NCBI GenBank assembly: GCA_902516285.1
Contig: CABXXT010000002.1
Location: 62,001 to 126,000 of the forward strand
Origin: an uncultured SAR86 cluster bacterium
GTDB taxonomy: Bacteria > Pseudomonadota > Gammaproteobacteria > Magnimaribacterales > D2472
Length of the DNA: 64,000 nucleotides
Direction: 5' to 3'
The translations under genes were made by a program, and so were the position numbers. The stretch's first letter is position 1. Every line of letters begins with the position of its first letter. Below the pieces are notes generated by a model. It saw nothing but the letters and a program-made list of their open reading frames with translations. It was not told the DNA's origin and did not search any database. This document shows, in pieces, positions 1 through 10,670 of this stretch.

Positions 1-220
1 AGGAGTCTCTAACGTTCGACCAATGTTACTTAGTCTTGCATCCCAATTGTCAGTTAATAATGTTATGCCAAGTGGTAATAATATGGACTACACCCATCTC
101 GACAATCATGTTGATAATATTATTCTTTTAAATCCAGACGGTGACTTTGCGGGTGTTTTTAGGCCTCCATTTGATATATCAAGATTATCTCTAACATATC
201 AATCAGTTACTCAAAATTAA
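1..220 (+). CDS. SCO1/SenC-family copper chaperone, C-terminal fragment (5' truncated by window)
   Basis: Frame open from base 2 (GVSNVRPMLLSLASQL...DNHVDNIILLNPDGDFAGVFRPPFD); resembles the SCO C-terminal H-x-N/S-x-x-LL-x-P-x-G region. Confidence 0.7.
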   Translation, partial: GVSNVRPMLLSLASQLSVNNVMPSGNNMDYTHLDNHVDNIILLNPDGDFAGVFRPPFDISRLSLTYQSVTQN

Positions 221-684
221 GACTCAAAGTCTGTAATGCCTTCGAGCGAAACCATTTTCCAACCATCATAGGTTTTTTTAAATTCATAAAGGGTATTTCC
301 AGTGAATAAATTTTCATCATTTAAATTAAATCTTGAATAGATGACATTAGCTATATAAAAGTCTTCTTTCTTTATAATTTTAAGCGATTCAACGCTACTA
401 TACGCATAACCGGTTTGTATATTATCTTTAATGTCTTTATAAACTAATATTACTTGTAATTTATCTTCAGCAATGGTGCCAAAATTTTTAAAATTTACTG
501 GTGGCTTAAAATGTGATGCAATTCCTTCAAAATCATTTTCTATAAAGTCTTCGATATAAGCCTTGTAAACTTTTTCAATTTCTCTTTTATCTTTAAATGA
601 TGATTCGTTATATAAAAGGGCAATAACAAAAACTATAAAACATATATTTATGGTCCACGGTACCCAATTCTTTTCATTAATCAT
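217..684 (-). CDS. Hypothetical protein, N-terminal TM anchor, NTF2-like C-terminal region
   Basis: ORF with hydrophobic N-terminus; abuts neighbouring genes. Confidence 0.6.
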   Translation of the reverse strand: MINEKNWVPWTINICFIVFVIALLYNESSFKDKREIEKVYKAYIEDFIENDFEGIASHFKPPVNFKNFGTIAEDKLQVILVYKDIKDNIQTGYAYSSVESLKIIKKEDFYIANVIYSRFNLNDENLFTGNTLYEFKKTYDGWKMVSLEGITDFES

Positions 685-1679
685 ATTTTTATAATTACTT
701 TTCCCTTTGCCTTTCTATCTTTTAAATGAGCAATAGCTTTTGCACCCTCTTCAAGCGGGAAGGAGTCAGAAACTTCTGGTTTAATTTTTTCTTGGGAATG
801 AAGGTCAAAAAGTTCTAGAAAGTTTTTTTTGTTTTCTTCTGGAAACATACCAACCCATGCACCCCAAAAAACTCCCACAATCTTCATCCCTTTAAGCAAG
901 GCAAGATTGATTGGTATTTTTGGTATTTCTCCGGCAGCAAAACCTATTACAAGGTATCTCCCGTCCCATGCTGTTGCACGAATGCATGGCTCAGAGTATT
1001 TATCACCAACAGGATCATAAACAACATTTGCTCCTAAACCATCTGTTAATTCTTTGATTTTAGAAGATAACTCTTTTTGTTGATCTCTATTAAGATCGCC
1101 TGTGGGATATATAAAACCTTCGTCAGCTCCATGCTTTAGACATAGATCAACCTTTTCTTGAGTTGAGGCAGCAGCTATAACTTTCGCACCCATCGCTTTT
1201 CCCAATTCAACAGTTGCAAGCCCGACTCCGCCTGCTGCACCAAGAACTAAAAGAGTTTCACCTTCCTTAAGATTAGCTCTTTGTTTAAGAGCATATAATG
1301 ATGTTCCATACGTCATTGGAAGGGCAGCAGCTGTTTCAAAATTCATTGAATCAGGAATTTTTACAACTGAGTGCTTTGGAGCTAGTATTTTTTCACAAAA
1401 TGCACCCAAACCGGTCATTGCAAAGACTCTATCTCCTACCTTCAAATTTTCCACATTCTCTCCAACAGATACAATGATTCCTGAACATTCCCCTCCTGGT
1501 GAGAAAGGTAATTCAGGCTGAAATTGATATAAGCCTTGAATCATTAAAACATCAGGAAAATTAACACTTGCTGCCTTATTTTCAATAATTACATGATCTG
1601 GAATGATTTGCGGATCTGAAACTTCTTTTATTTGAAGCTTATCTGGAGGACCAAGCTCAACACACTGTAGTGATTTCAT
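681..1679 (-). CDS. NADPH:quinone oxidoreductase / zinc-type alcohol dehydrogenase family
   Basis: GAAGGVGLATVELGKAMGAKVIAAAS Rossmann motif; MDR-family architecture. Confidence 0.9.
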   Translation of the reverse strand: MKSLQCVELGPPDKLQIKEVSDPQIIPDHVIIENKAASVNFPDVLMIQGLYQFQPELPFSPGGECSGIIVSVGENVENLKVGDRVFAMTGLGAFCEKILAPKHSVVKIPDSMNFETAAALPMTYGTSLYALKQRANLKEGETLLVLGAAGGVGLATVELGKAMGAKVIAAASTQEKVDLCLKHGADEGFIYPTGDLNRDQQKELSSKIKELTDGLGANVVYDPVGDKYSEPCIRATAWDGRYLVIGFAAGEIPKIPINLALLKGMKIVGVFWGAWVGMFPEENKKNFLELFDLHSQEKIKPEVSDSFPLEEGAKAIAHLKDRKAKGKVIIKI

Positions 1680-1688
1680 TTAATTACC

Positions 1689-3194
1689 TCAAAGATTTTT
1701 ATTATAGTTCTTAACATAATCATTCATTTCAGTTTTTGTATTTGTTGGCATTTTAGTTAACTCCTCTAATGATGACTCTGATTCTTTTTTTATAATATCA
1801 AAATATTTACAATCAGAGGATACAAGTTCACTCATATTTTGTTTTGCTTTTACAAGGGAATCATTATGAAAACTATTTTCTGGTAGCAGACCTTTTTCCA
1901 TTTCAATAGTGCTAATAATTGATGATGTCATTTCATCGCTGTTCACAAAAAAAGTTGCCAAATTTTTAAGATCTTTAATTATTGATTTTGTTGCAGATCT
2001 AATATTTACCTTTTTATTATCAATAACAATTAAAGTATTTTCATCACGACCTTTGTATATCGCATTTTTATCATTCTCATCAATTAATTTTTTTTCTTCT
2101 GGGGTAATAGCCGGGCTAGGCATGATTAAGCAATATATTAAAATAAGATCTAAAAATCTTATTTGATCTTTTGATATTCCTACGATATCAAATGGTGAAA
2201 TATCTACTCCTCTAATTTCTAAATATTCTATTCCTAATTTTTTCAACATTTCATAGGGTCTGACACCACCAACAGAAGGTCGTTTTGGCCTTATCGAATC
2301 ATAGAACTCATTTTCTATTTGAATAATTCCTGAAGATATTTGATGATAATCTCCATTATTATTTTTTAAGCCCATACCTTCAAACTCAGGATATGGAGAG
2401 GTAATAGCAAACTTTATTTTTTCAAGAAAAGAGCTCAAAGAGTTATATTTAATATCTAAACTTTGCTGAGCCTTACTTTGATAACCAATATCACTCATTC
2501 TTAAGGATGTGGCAAATTCACTGTATAAATCAGTATCATTTAAATTCTTGAGAGTATGATTTCGACCTTTTACAAAAGATTTATCAACAACATTTGTTTG
2601 ACCAAATTGAATCAAAATAAACCAAAATATTCTTTTAAAATTTCTTATCAAACCGAGATAAGCGTCATCAATCGCACACTGATCAGTATCACTAATCAAT
2701 TTTTGAAAAGATTCTTTTTTTAGAGAAAAGTTGTAATGCATTCCAGAAACGCATTGCATAGAAGGCCCATATCTTGTTTTCAAGCCTCTTCTGTATACAT
2801 GCTTAAGAAGCCCAATATTACTTTGATGATAATAACCAAGATTAATTGCAGATTCATCTTTGATTGTTGGAGGCATTGAAAAAGGCCAAAGCATTTCTTC
2901 ATCTTTTAAATTTTTAGCTGAAAATACATGCAGTGAATACAGAAAGTCATAAAGTTCATCTAAGTCTTCAAAAATTGGAGTAACAAGTTCCAACTGAGCT
3001 TCTGCAAAGTCAGTTGTTATGAATTTATTTGTCAAGGCAGATCCAAGAGAGTTTGGATGTGACTTTTCTGATATGTTTCCCTCAGGGTCAATTCGAAAAA
3101 ACTCTTTTTCAATACCTCTTTCAATTATTAAGTTATCGAAAAAACCAATATCCTTTAAATCATTAAGTTTTTTATTTAGTATTGCATTAGTCAT
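1689..3194 (-). CDS. gshA: Glutamate-cysteine ligase
   Basis: [34 protein letters not shown]; proteobacterial GshA type. Confidence 0.93.
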   Translation of the reverse strand: MTNAILNKKLNDLKDIGFFDNLIIERGIEKEFFRIDPEGNISEKSHPNSLGSALTNKFITTDFAEAQLELVTPIFEDLDELYDFLYSLHVFSAKNLKDEEMLWPFSMPPTIKDESAINLGYYHQSNIGLLKHVYRRGLKTRYGPSMQCVSGMHYNFSLKKESFQKLISDTDQCAIDDAYLGLIRNFKRIFWFILIQFGQTNVVDKSFVKGRNHTLKNLNDTDLYSEFATSLRMSDIGYQSKAQQSLDIKYNSLSSFLEKIKFAITSPYPEFEGMGLKNNNGDYHQISSGIIQIENEFYDSIRPKRPSVGGVRPYEMLKKLGIEYLEIRGVDISPFDIVGISKDQIRFLDLILIYCLIMPSPAITPEEKKLIDENDKNAIYKGRDENTLIVIDNKKVNIRSATKSIIKDLKNLATFFVNSDEMTSSIISTIEMEKGLLPENSFHNDSLVKAKQNMSELVSSDCKYFDIIKKESESSLEELTKMPTNTKTEMNDYVKNYNKNL

Positions 3195-4737
3195 TAAACC
3201 CTGGTCCAGCTTTAATTATTTCGGGTCTAACATTAAACTTTCCAAAATTCTCATTAAACTTTGTAACTAATGCATTAAGATGTTCTTTGTATGAATCTTT
3301 ATCCTTCCAAGTATCTATAGGATTTAGAAGTTTTGTATCAACACCATTAACATTAGTTGGTACAAAAAGATTGAGGCCTGGTATTTTCAATGTTTCAGCA
3401 CTATCTAATTCACCATCTTGAATGGCATTTATAATTCTTCTGGTAGTTGGAATTTCAAATCTTGACCCTTTACCATAGGGACCACCAGTCCAACCTGTGT
3501 TAACAAGAAAGACCTTTGAATTATATCCCTCAATTCTTTTAATTAATAAATCAGCATAAATATTTGCAGGCCTTGGAAAAAAAGGCGCTCCAAAACATGT
3601 TGAAAAAGTTGATTCAATATCTGATCCAGATCCAACCTCAGTAGATCCAACTTTTGCTGTATAACCACTAAGGAAATGATAAGCAGCGGCTTCCTTGGAT
3701 AAAATTGAGACTGGTGGAATTATGCCTGTAAGATCACAAGTTAAAAAAATTACAGTTTTAGGTTGGCCTGCAGCATTACCTTCTATTGCTGAATCAATAT
3801 GTGATCTAGGGTAACAGCATCTACCATTTTCAGATAATGAAGTATTTGAATAATCAGGATTATTATCCCCATCTAAATAAACATTTTCTATCACACTTCC
3901 ATTCTTAATTGCCTTAAATATGACTGGTTCATTTTCTTCAGTAAGGTTAATGGTTTTTGCATAGCACCCACCCTCAAAATTAAAAACAGAGTCATTACTC
4001 CAGCCATGTTCATCATCACCTATTAAAGAACAATTAGGGTCAGCAGATAGAGTTGTTTTTCCAGTTCCTGAAAGACCAAAAAACAGCGTGACGTCATTAT
4101 TTTTGTTAACATTTGCTGAGCAATGCATAGGTAGAACATTTTTTTCTGGAAGTAAGAAATTTTGAACAGAAAACATAGATTTTTTCATTTCACCAGCGTA
4201 CTTCATCCCCGCAATAATTACCTTTCTCTTTGCAAAATTTATAATCACACAACTTTCAGAATTAGTACCATCTTCTTCAGGAAGACATTCATAGTTTGCA
4301 GCACTAATAATTTGCCACTCTTGCTTTGATGATGGATTGAAATTATCCGTACACACAAATATAAGCCTTGCAAATAACGAGTGCCAAGCTGTCTCTGTAG
4401 TGACCTTAACTGGGAGATAATGCTCAACATGTGAGCCAACGTGTACTTTAGAAATATAGCTATTTTTTTCAGCTAAATAAGTTTCAACTTTGTTCCAAAG
4501 TAAATCAAAATTATCTTCACTAAAAGGTTTATTGATCTCACCCCAATCAATAAGATGATCAGTGCTTGCCTCTTGAACAATGAATCTGTCATTAGGGCTT
4601 CTTCCTGTTCTTTGACCAGTTGAGGTTGAGAACGCACCATTAGTAGCAATTACTCCTTCATTGTTATCAAGTGCAGTTTTTATAAGTTCTTCGTTACTCA
4701 GTTCTAGAACTAGTGATGTGTATGTTTGATCGCTCAT
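3187..4737 (-). CDS. pckA: Phosphoenolpyruvate carboxykinase (ATP)
   Basis: [16 protein letters not shown]-loop, [17 protein letters not shown]. Confidence 0.97.
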   Translation of the reverse strand: MSDQTYTSLVLELSNEELIKTALDNNEGVIATNGAFSTSTGQRTGRSPNDRFIVQEASTDHLIDWGEINKPFSEDNFDLLWNKVETYLAEKNSYISKVHVGSHVEHYLPVKVTTETAWHSLFARLIFVCTDNFNPSSKQEWQIISAANYECLPEEDGTNSESCVIINFAKRKVIIAGMKYAGEMKKSMFSVQNFLLPEKNVLPMHCSANVNKNNDVTLFFGLSGTGKTTLSADPNCSLIGDDEHGWSNDSVFNFEGGCYAKTINLTEENEPVIFKAIKNGSVIENVYLDGDNNPDYSNTSLSENGRCCYPRSHIDSAIEGNAAGQPKTVIFLTCDLTGIIPPVSILSKEAAAYHFLSGYTAKVGSTEVGSGSDIESTFSTCFGAPFFPRPANIYADLLIKRIEGYNSKVFLVNTGWTGGPYGKGSRFEIPTTRRIINAIQDGELDSAETLKIPGLNLFVPTNVNGVDTKLLNPIDTWKDKDSYKEHLNALVTKFNENFGKFNVRPEIIKAGPGFND

Positions 4738-4935
4738 TTATTTAAAGATCATTATAGGTATTTGGGATGTGTTTTTATATATAAAGGAACTATTATTATT
4801 TAACCTATATCTGAAAAATATTTACTCATTTAAGTATATTTATGTAGCGTAGTAAATAATAATGTAATAAATTTGTCAATATTAATGAAAAAGTCATGTA
4901 AATTAACTTTTTTATTAGTAGTTTTACTACAATTA

Positions 4936-5451
4936 TTATAAAAACTTAGTGCTTATTATTTTTGAGAATGACAATAAAACAAATATTAGAAAAAACAACA
5001 AACCCCACTCAGCAAAATTTAATATAAATCTCCAGCCATCTTCTGCACAACTAGGACCTCCACTTATTGTTTTTTTTAATGCTTCGACAATACCGAAATA
5101 TTCAATTTGTGTGCTTAATGGCATGCCGCACCCAGACAAATTTGAAAGACCTTCAATTGACATATTTTGAATATATATTTGTCTTGAAGTAATCAACATT
5201 CCTAATACTGAAGAAATTATTATCAACAGATTTCCAAATACTTTATATTTAAAGAAAACTCCAAAAGTTGCCGACAAAGCAACTAGCCCAAAAATATATC
5301 TTGTTAAAATACACATTGGACAAGCTTGTAAATACATGAACTTATCCATGATGACTGCAAGCAGGACAATTGAAACAGATGAAATAGCAATAGCTAATTC
5401 AAGGTGACTTATATAAATTTGCCAAAGGAAGGTTTTAATATTTTTATACAT
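4936..5451 (-). CDS. dsbB: Disulfide bond formation protein B
   Basis: Four-TM pattern, ACPMCILTRY CxxC, second Cys pair. Confidence 0.88.
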   Translation of the reverse strand: MYKNIKTFLWQIYISHLELAIAISSVSIVLLAVIMDKFMYLQACPMCILTRYIFGLVALSATFGVFFKYKVFGNLLIIISSVLGMLITSRQIYIQNMSIEGLSNLSGCGMPLSTQIEYFGIVEALKKTISGGPSCAEDGWRFILNFAEWGLLFFLIFVLLSFSKIISTKFL

Positions 5452-5514
5452 TTTTTTCTATTTTTTTCCATTATAGAAAAACAAGAGTCATAATACATCA
5501 TATAAAAGACAAAG

Positions 5515-8187
5515 ATGAAAGATAGAATATTTGTAATAGACGGATCCTCATATTTATATAGAGCTTACCACGCAATGCCTCCACTAAGTACGTCAACAGG
5601 AAGACCAACTGGCGCAGTTAAAGGCGTTACAAATATGTTGATGAATTTAAAAAAAGATAGTGAAGGCTCGCCAATAATTGTTGTTTTTGATGCTAAAGGA
5701 AAAACCTTTAGAAATGAAATCTATTCTGAATATAAAGCTAACAGACCGCCAATGCCCGATGAGCTTCGTTTGCAATTAGAGCCGGTGAAAGCAATTTGCA
5801 AAGCAATAGGATTTCCACTTATCGAAATTAAAGATGTAGAAGCAGATGATGTTATAGCAACAATTTCTAGAATGGCGAAAAATGCAAAATTCAAGTGTGT
5901 TGTATCTTCCTTAGATAAAGACTTAATGCAACTTGTTGAAGATCCAGATACAACTCTAATGAATACAATGAAGCATGAAATTTTTGATGAAAAAAAAGTA
6001 TTTCAAAAATTTGGAGTTAAACCAAACCAAATTAGAGATATGCTTGCATTAGTTGGTGACACATCTGATAACATTCCTGGAGTCCCAAAAGTTGGCCAAA
6101 AAACAGCTGCGAAGTGGCTAAACGAATATGATAATTTAGATGGAATTATTAAAAATGCTGATTTAATTAAAGGAGTTGTTGGTGAAAACTTAAGAAATGG
6201 TTTAACAGACCTTGAAAGAAACGTTGAATTAGTTTCATTGAAAGAAGATGTTAATTTGAACTTAGAGTTTGAGGATCTCTTGAAACTTAATCCAAATGAA
6301 GAGGATTTAAATAGGATTTTTGAGGAGCTAGAATTTGCAACAATTAAAAAAGATCAAGAAGAAGAGCGACCAACAAAAGATAGAAATTACAATACTGTTT
6401 TAACAAAATCTGAACTTAATACTTGGATTTCTAAGATAAAAAAATCTAAAGCCTTTGCAATAGATACCGAAACAGATTCTGTTGAAACTGTTTCTGCAAA
6501 ACTTCTCGGAATTTCTTTGTCGGTAAAAGAGAATGAGGGGTGTTATATACCAATTGGCCATAACTACGACAAATGTCCTGAACAATTGTCAATAGATTAT
6601 ATTATCAAAACCCTTGGCCCTGTTATTGAAGAAAATCAAGATAAAGCAGTTGGACAAAACCTTAAATTTGATATACCAATACTAATGAGACATGGTATTA
6701 AGATAACGAATTTCTTAGCAGATACAATGTTGATGTCATATGTGCTTAATAGTACAGCTACACGACATGGAATGGATAGACTCGCATCCTATTATTTAAA
6801 TTACACAACTACCAAATATACTGATGTGACAGGAACTGCGTCTAAACAAATAAATTTCTCTGAGGTTAAATTAGATATTGCAACTAATTATGCAGCTGAA
6901 GATGCTGACATTACTCTACGACTTTTTAATACTCTATCAACATTGTTGAAAGGTCAGCCGGTTCAAGAACAACTTTTAAATGATATAGAATACCCTCTTG
7001 TTCATGTCCTTTCGAAAGTAGAGCAAAACGGGGCAAAAATTGATAAAAAAAAGTTGGCCAATCACTCTAAGGAGTTAAGTAAAAAAATTGATAAACTTTC
7101 TGATCAAGCCTATAAAATTGCTGGAGAAGAATTTAACTTAGACTCTCCTAAGCAATTGCTTGAAATTTTGTACGAAAAGCTTGGACTTCCAATTTTAAAA
7201 AAAACACCAAAGGGACAGCCATCTACTAATGAGAGTACGCTTCAAAGACTATCCGAAGAATATGAGTTACCAAAAATAATATTACAGTACAGAACTTTAG
7301 CAAAGCTAAAGTCAACATATACCGACAGCCTTATAAAAATAGAAAACCCCGTAACTGAAAGAATCCACACGTCATATCAACAGGCGGTAACTTCAACTGG
7401 AAGACTTTCATCCACTGAACCAAATTTACAAAACATTCCAATCAAAACTGCTGAGGGAAGAAGAATAAGGGAGGCTTTTGTTCCTGAAAAAGGGAATATT
7501 TTAATATCTGCAGATTATTCTCAAATTGAACTAAGAATTATGGCTCACTTATCTGAAGACAAAAATTTAACGTTCGCATTCAATAATAATATTGATGTAC
7601 ATTCTTCAACTGCATCTGAAGTCTTTAATGTTTCAATAGAAGATGTTTCTCAAGATCAAAGAAGAAGCGCAAAAGCAATTAATTTTGGGTTAATGTATGG
7701 AATGTCTGCATTTGGCTTGACGCGACAACTTAATATTTCTCGGGCCGAAGCTCAAGAATATCTAGATACATATTTTGCAAGATATACAGGAGTAAGAGAT
7801 TATATGAATGATATTAAAAATAAAGCCAAAAAACATAAATTTGTCGAAACCATAATGGGACGACGCCTTTATCTAAACGAAATAAATGCAGCAAATGGTT
7901 TAAGAAGACAGGCTGCAGAGAGAGCCGCTATTAATGCTCCCCTTCAGGGCTCTGCTGCAGACATTATAAAAAAGGCAATGCTAGATATAGATGAGTTTTT
8001 ACTAAAAGAAATGTGTGATGTAAAAATGATTATGCAAGTTCATGATGAGTTAGTTTTTGAGTGTCCCCAAGAAAGTGCAGAGCTTATATTGGAAAAGGTA
8101 AAAAACATTATGGAAAAAACTGTTAGTTTAAAGATACCTCTTATTGCAGAGGCAGCAATAGGTTCAAATTGGAATGAGGCTCATTAA
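5515..8187 (+). CDS. polA: DNA polymerase I
   Basis: 5' nuclease, DTETDS exonuclease and polymerase motifs (SADYSQIELRIMAHLS, QVHDELVFE). Confidence 0.98.
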   Translation: MKDRIFVIDGSSYLYRAYHAMPPLSTSTGRPTGAVKGVTNMLMNLKKDSEGSPIIVVFDAKGKTFRNEIYSEYKANRPPMPDELRLQLEPVKAICKAIGFPLIEIKDVEADDVIATISRMAKNAKFKCVVSSLDKDLMQLVEDPDTTLMNTMKHEIFDEKKVFQKFGVKPNQIRDMLALVGDTSDNIPGVPKVGQKTAAKWLNEYDNLDGIIKNADLIKGVVGENLRNGLTDLERNVELVSLKEDVNLNLEFEDLLKLNPNEEDLNRIFEELEFATIKKDQEEERPTKDRNYNTVLTKSELNTWISKIKKSKAFAIDTETDSVETVSAKLLGISLSVKENEGCYIPIGHNYDKCPEQLSIDYIIKTLGPVIEENQDKAVGQNLKFDIPILMRHGIKITNFLADTMLMSYVLNSTATRHGMDRLASYYLNYTTTKYTDVTGTASKQINFSEVKLDIATNYAAEDADITLRLFNTLSTLLKGQPVQEQLLNDIEYPLVHVLSKVEQNGAKIDKKKLANHSKELSKKIDKLSDQAYKIAGEEFNLDSPKQLLEILYEKLGLPILKKTPKGQPSTNESTLQRLSEEYELPKIILQYRTLAKLKSTYTDSLIKIENPVTERIHTSYQQAVTSTGRLSSTEPNLQNIPIKTAEGRRIREAFVPEKGNILISADYSQIELRIMAHLSEDKNLTFAFNNNIDVHSSTASEVFNVSIEDVSQDQRRSAKAINFGLMYGMSAFGLTRQLNISRAEAQEYLDTYFARYTGVRDYMNDIKNKAKKHKFVETIMGRRLYLNEINAANGLRRQAAERAAINAPLQGSAADIIKKAMLDIDEFLLKEMCDVKMIMQVHDELVFECPQESAELILEKVKNIMEKTVSLKIPLIAEAAIGSNWNEAH

Positions 8188-9262
8188 AACGAAACTTTTA
8201 TTATTACTTCTACTAACTTCTAATCTTGCGAGAGCATATATCGTTGATGATTATTTTCGTTCAGTTCTTGAAGAAGAAAAAAATATTTTTAATAAGTGTG
8301 TGATAGAAGAAAGGCTGATAGGAGCAGACAAATTAAACACAAATTGTGAAGTTTCAAAAAGAATAAAAAATGCAGTATACATTTTAGAAAATAAAAAAAT
8401 TACAAAAGCAGACATTCTAGATGGATTTAAGAAATTTCAATTGTTAAAAAAAAATAAATTACTTTATCCACGAAATATGCAAAGAAAAGGCGAGATGGGA
8501 TATGTGATTTTAGATTTTGATATTGATGAAGACGGTAATACCAAGAATATTAAAATACAGGAGGGTATGTGTGGAAATATGCATTCTCCTGTAGCAAATT
8601 TTAAACCCTGTAAAGGCTTTAACAATTCTGCTATATATTTTATTAAAAATACTAAGTACAAACCTACATTATTTAAAGAGAGACCTATTTATACAAAGAA
8701 TGCTAAACACAAAATGAGTTTCATCCTTGATGGTGCAGAAATTAAATTGAATAGCTTCAAGTCTGTAGGTGAATATGAAAAAACCCTTAAACTTATTAAA
8801 GAAAAAAAATTTCAAGAAGCTTCTAAGATAGCATTTGAAAATAAAGATTCAGATAACGAATTTCTATACGAATTATCAAGAATTAAACACGTAGAAGGAG
8901 ATTATGAGGCTTCTGCAAATTATATGGGTTTGTTTTTTAAAAATGTTGAAGATCAAAAAGATGAAATTCCAGAATATATGTTAACAGGCGGAGCTTCAAT
9001 TATGATTGAATCATTATATAGCATTGCAGATTATCAAAAGGTCGTTGAGCTTTCTAAAAAATTAAATCTTTATCTTGCACACAGAAAAAAGTTTGAAGAG
9101 GTTTTGGCAATAGCAAATATGTATATTGGAATATCTCATGTAAATTTATCAAACATTGAAGAGGGCTTGTATTATTTAGTTCGCTCAAAAAGAATGTCGA
9201 GTGAAGAAGAACAAATGGAATTTATACAAAATCTTATTAATAATGTCTCAAACTTTCTTTAA
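8174..9262 (+). CDS. Secreted protein with TonB C-terminal-like domain and helical-repeat region
   Basis: Signal peptide; YPRNMQRKGEMGYVILDFDIDEDGNTKNIKIQEG resembles TonB CTD. Confidence 0.65.
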   Translation: MRLIKTKLLLLLLLTSNLARAYIVDDYFRSVLEEEKNIFNKCVIEERLIGADKLNTNCEVSKRIKNAVYILENKKITKADILDGFKKFQLLKKNKLLYPRNMQRKGEMGYVILDFDIDEDGNTKNIKIQEGMCGNMHSPVANFKPCKGFNNSAIYFIKNTKYKPTLFKERPIYTKNAKHKMSFILDGAEIKLNSFKSVGEYEKTLKLIKEKKFQEASKIAFENKDSDNEFLYELSRIKHVEGDYEASANYMGLFFKNVEDQKDEIPEYMLTGGASIMIESLYSIADYQKVVELSKKLNLYLAHRKKFEEVLAIANMYIGISHVNLSNIEEGLYYLVRSKRMSSEEEQMEFIQNLINNVSNFL

Positions 9263-10164
9263 TAAATACTATCAATGAATTCCTGAGCAACCTCTCTTTC
9301 TATGCCATTAGAAAAAAAGTGACCACCTGCATATTTCTTAACTATTGGATTGTTATATTTTTTAATAGCTGCCTCGACTAGCTCTGAATCTATTTCCATA
9401 TCATCTTCTGCATAGGCAAAATAACTTGGTATAGATATATTTCCGATAATACTATGATCCTCAAGCCTATTCCCCATAGCATTTCCCAAAAAGAATTTTT
9501 GAAAAAATTTTTCAGTTCCTTCCACATGAAATTGTTCAATGTAATAATTAAGTAGTTTTTTACTCATCAAATCTTCATACTCTTCTATTCTTTTTAAAAC
9601 ACCAGGAACTAAAAACCCTCTTGTTAACAAGTCACCATATAAAGGAATTTTTACTATCGATAAGAGAGGTATGTTTGCAGAATTAACAAGCGGAACTTGG
9701 TATCCAATGAAACTAATGTTTTCTGGATTATTTGCAGCATATTTAGCCACAACTGCAGCGCCAAAAGATACCCCATATAATATTACGTCTTCAACTTCAC
9801 AGTGCTCAATAAGTTCTTTTAGTTGTTTTTCCATAAGCTCAATACTTATGTTGCTATTTATTCTATCTGAATAACCTCTACCATATTGATCATAGGTTAT
9901 TACTCTATAATTATTTTTAATAAAGACATCTACATATTCCTCATATGCCAGTGATCCAAAAGTAGCGCCATGAACTAAAACAATTACTTTGTTATTTTTA
10001 TCTCCAATATCTTTATAAGAAGTTACTCCATCACTTAACTTAACTTCTTCATATCCAGAATTTAACCTAAATTCATTTATACCAATATTCTCTCTATCTA
10101 AAACGATATATAAAAAAACAGGAATAATAATAAATACAAAGATTAGAAAGATAACTTTTTTCAA
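9259..10164 (-). CDS. Alpha/beta hydrolase
   Basis: VLVHGATFGS oxyanion region, YGVSFGA nucleophile elbow, GGHFF catalytic His. Confidence 0.85.
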   Translation of the reverse strand: MKKVIFLIFVFIIIPVFLYIVLDRENIGINEFRLNSGYEEVKLSDGVTSYKDIGDKNNKVIVLVHGATFGSLAYEEYVDVFIKNNYRVITYDQYGRGYSDRINSNISIELMEKQLKELIEHCEVEDVILYGVSFGAAVVAKYAANNPENISFIGYQVPLVNSANIPLLSIVKIPLYGDLLTRGFLVPGVLKRIEEYEDLMSKKLLNYYIEQFHVEGTEKFFQKFFLGNAMGNRLEDHSIIGNISIPSYFAYAEDDMEIDSELVEAAIKKYNNPIVKKYAGGHFFSNGIEREVAQEFIDSIY

Positions 10165-10668
10165 CTAAGTAACTCTTTCAAATGGAATGTATTTCATTTC
10201 CTCAGGAAGAAGAACTTTAATGCCATGCATTTCTCTGAGATCCGAAATTTTCATTGAAAGATATTCTTCGGGCATTTTAAATGGCCATTTTTTCTTCATC
10301 TTAAAGGTCCTAAACATGACCTTTCTCTTAATCCCACTAAGTTTCCATAGAATTTTAATGAATCCAAAATATCCAATTTCATTTACTAAGTCTTTATAAA
10401 GTTGTTTAATCTGAGGAAGTTTTTGATAACCTAATAAATATTTCAATTCCCACTTGCTTCCCCATAATACCCAAGTATCAAGGATAGACTCTTGTTCGAT
10501 AGAGATGTTGAGTCCAAAAATTACATGTGTACAATCATGATCTCTAAGAAGAGTCCCTGAGTCCGTGCTATCTTTTAAAATTTCTGTAGATTCTGGGAAG
10601 GCTTTGTAATAACAGTTTAATCCTTCTTGTAAGGTCAGGCTGCAGTTTTGATCTTGATATTCCAACAT
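10165..10668 (-). CDS. Coq4-like protein
   Basis: RDHDCTHVIFGLNISIEQE matches the HDxxH-x11-E metal motif of the Coq4 family. Confidence 0.75.
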   Translation of the reverse strand: MLEYQDQNCSLTLQEGLNCYYKAFPESTEILKDSTDSGTLLRDHDCTHVIFGLNISIEQESILDTWVLWGSKWELKYLLGYQKLPQIKQLYKDLVNEIGYFGFIKILWKLSGIKRKVMFRTFKMKKKWPFKMPEEYLSMKISDLREMHGIKVLLPEEMKYIPFERVT

Positions 10669-10670
10669 TA

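Noticed and set aside
4738-4935. 198-bp gap upstream of pckA as RNA gene
   Set aside because: Very AT-rich, only a weak 5-bp dyad (GTAGT-TTT-ACTAC); looks like promoter plus possible dsbB 3' end.
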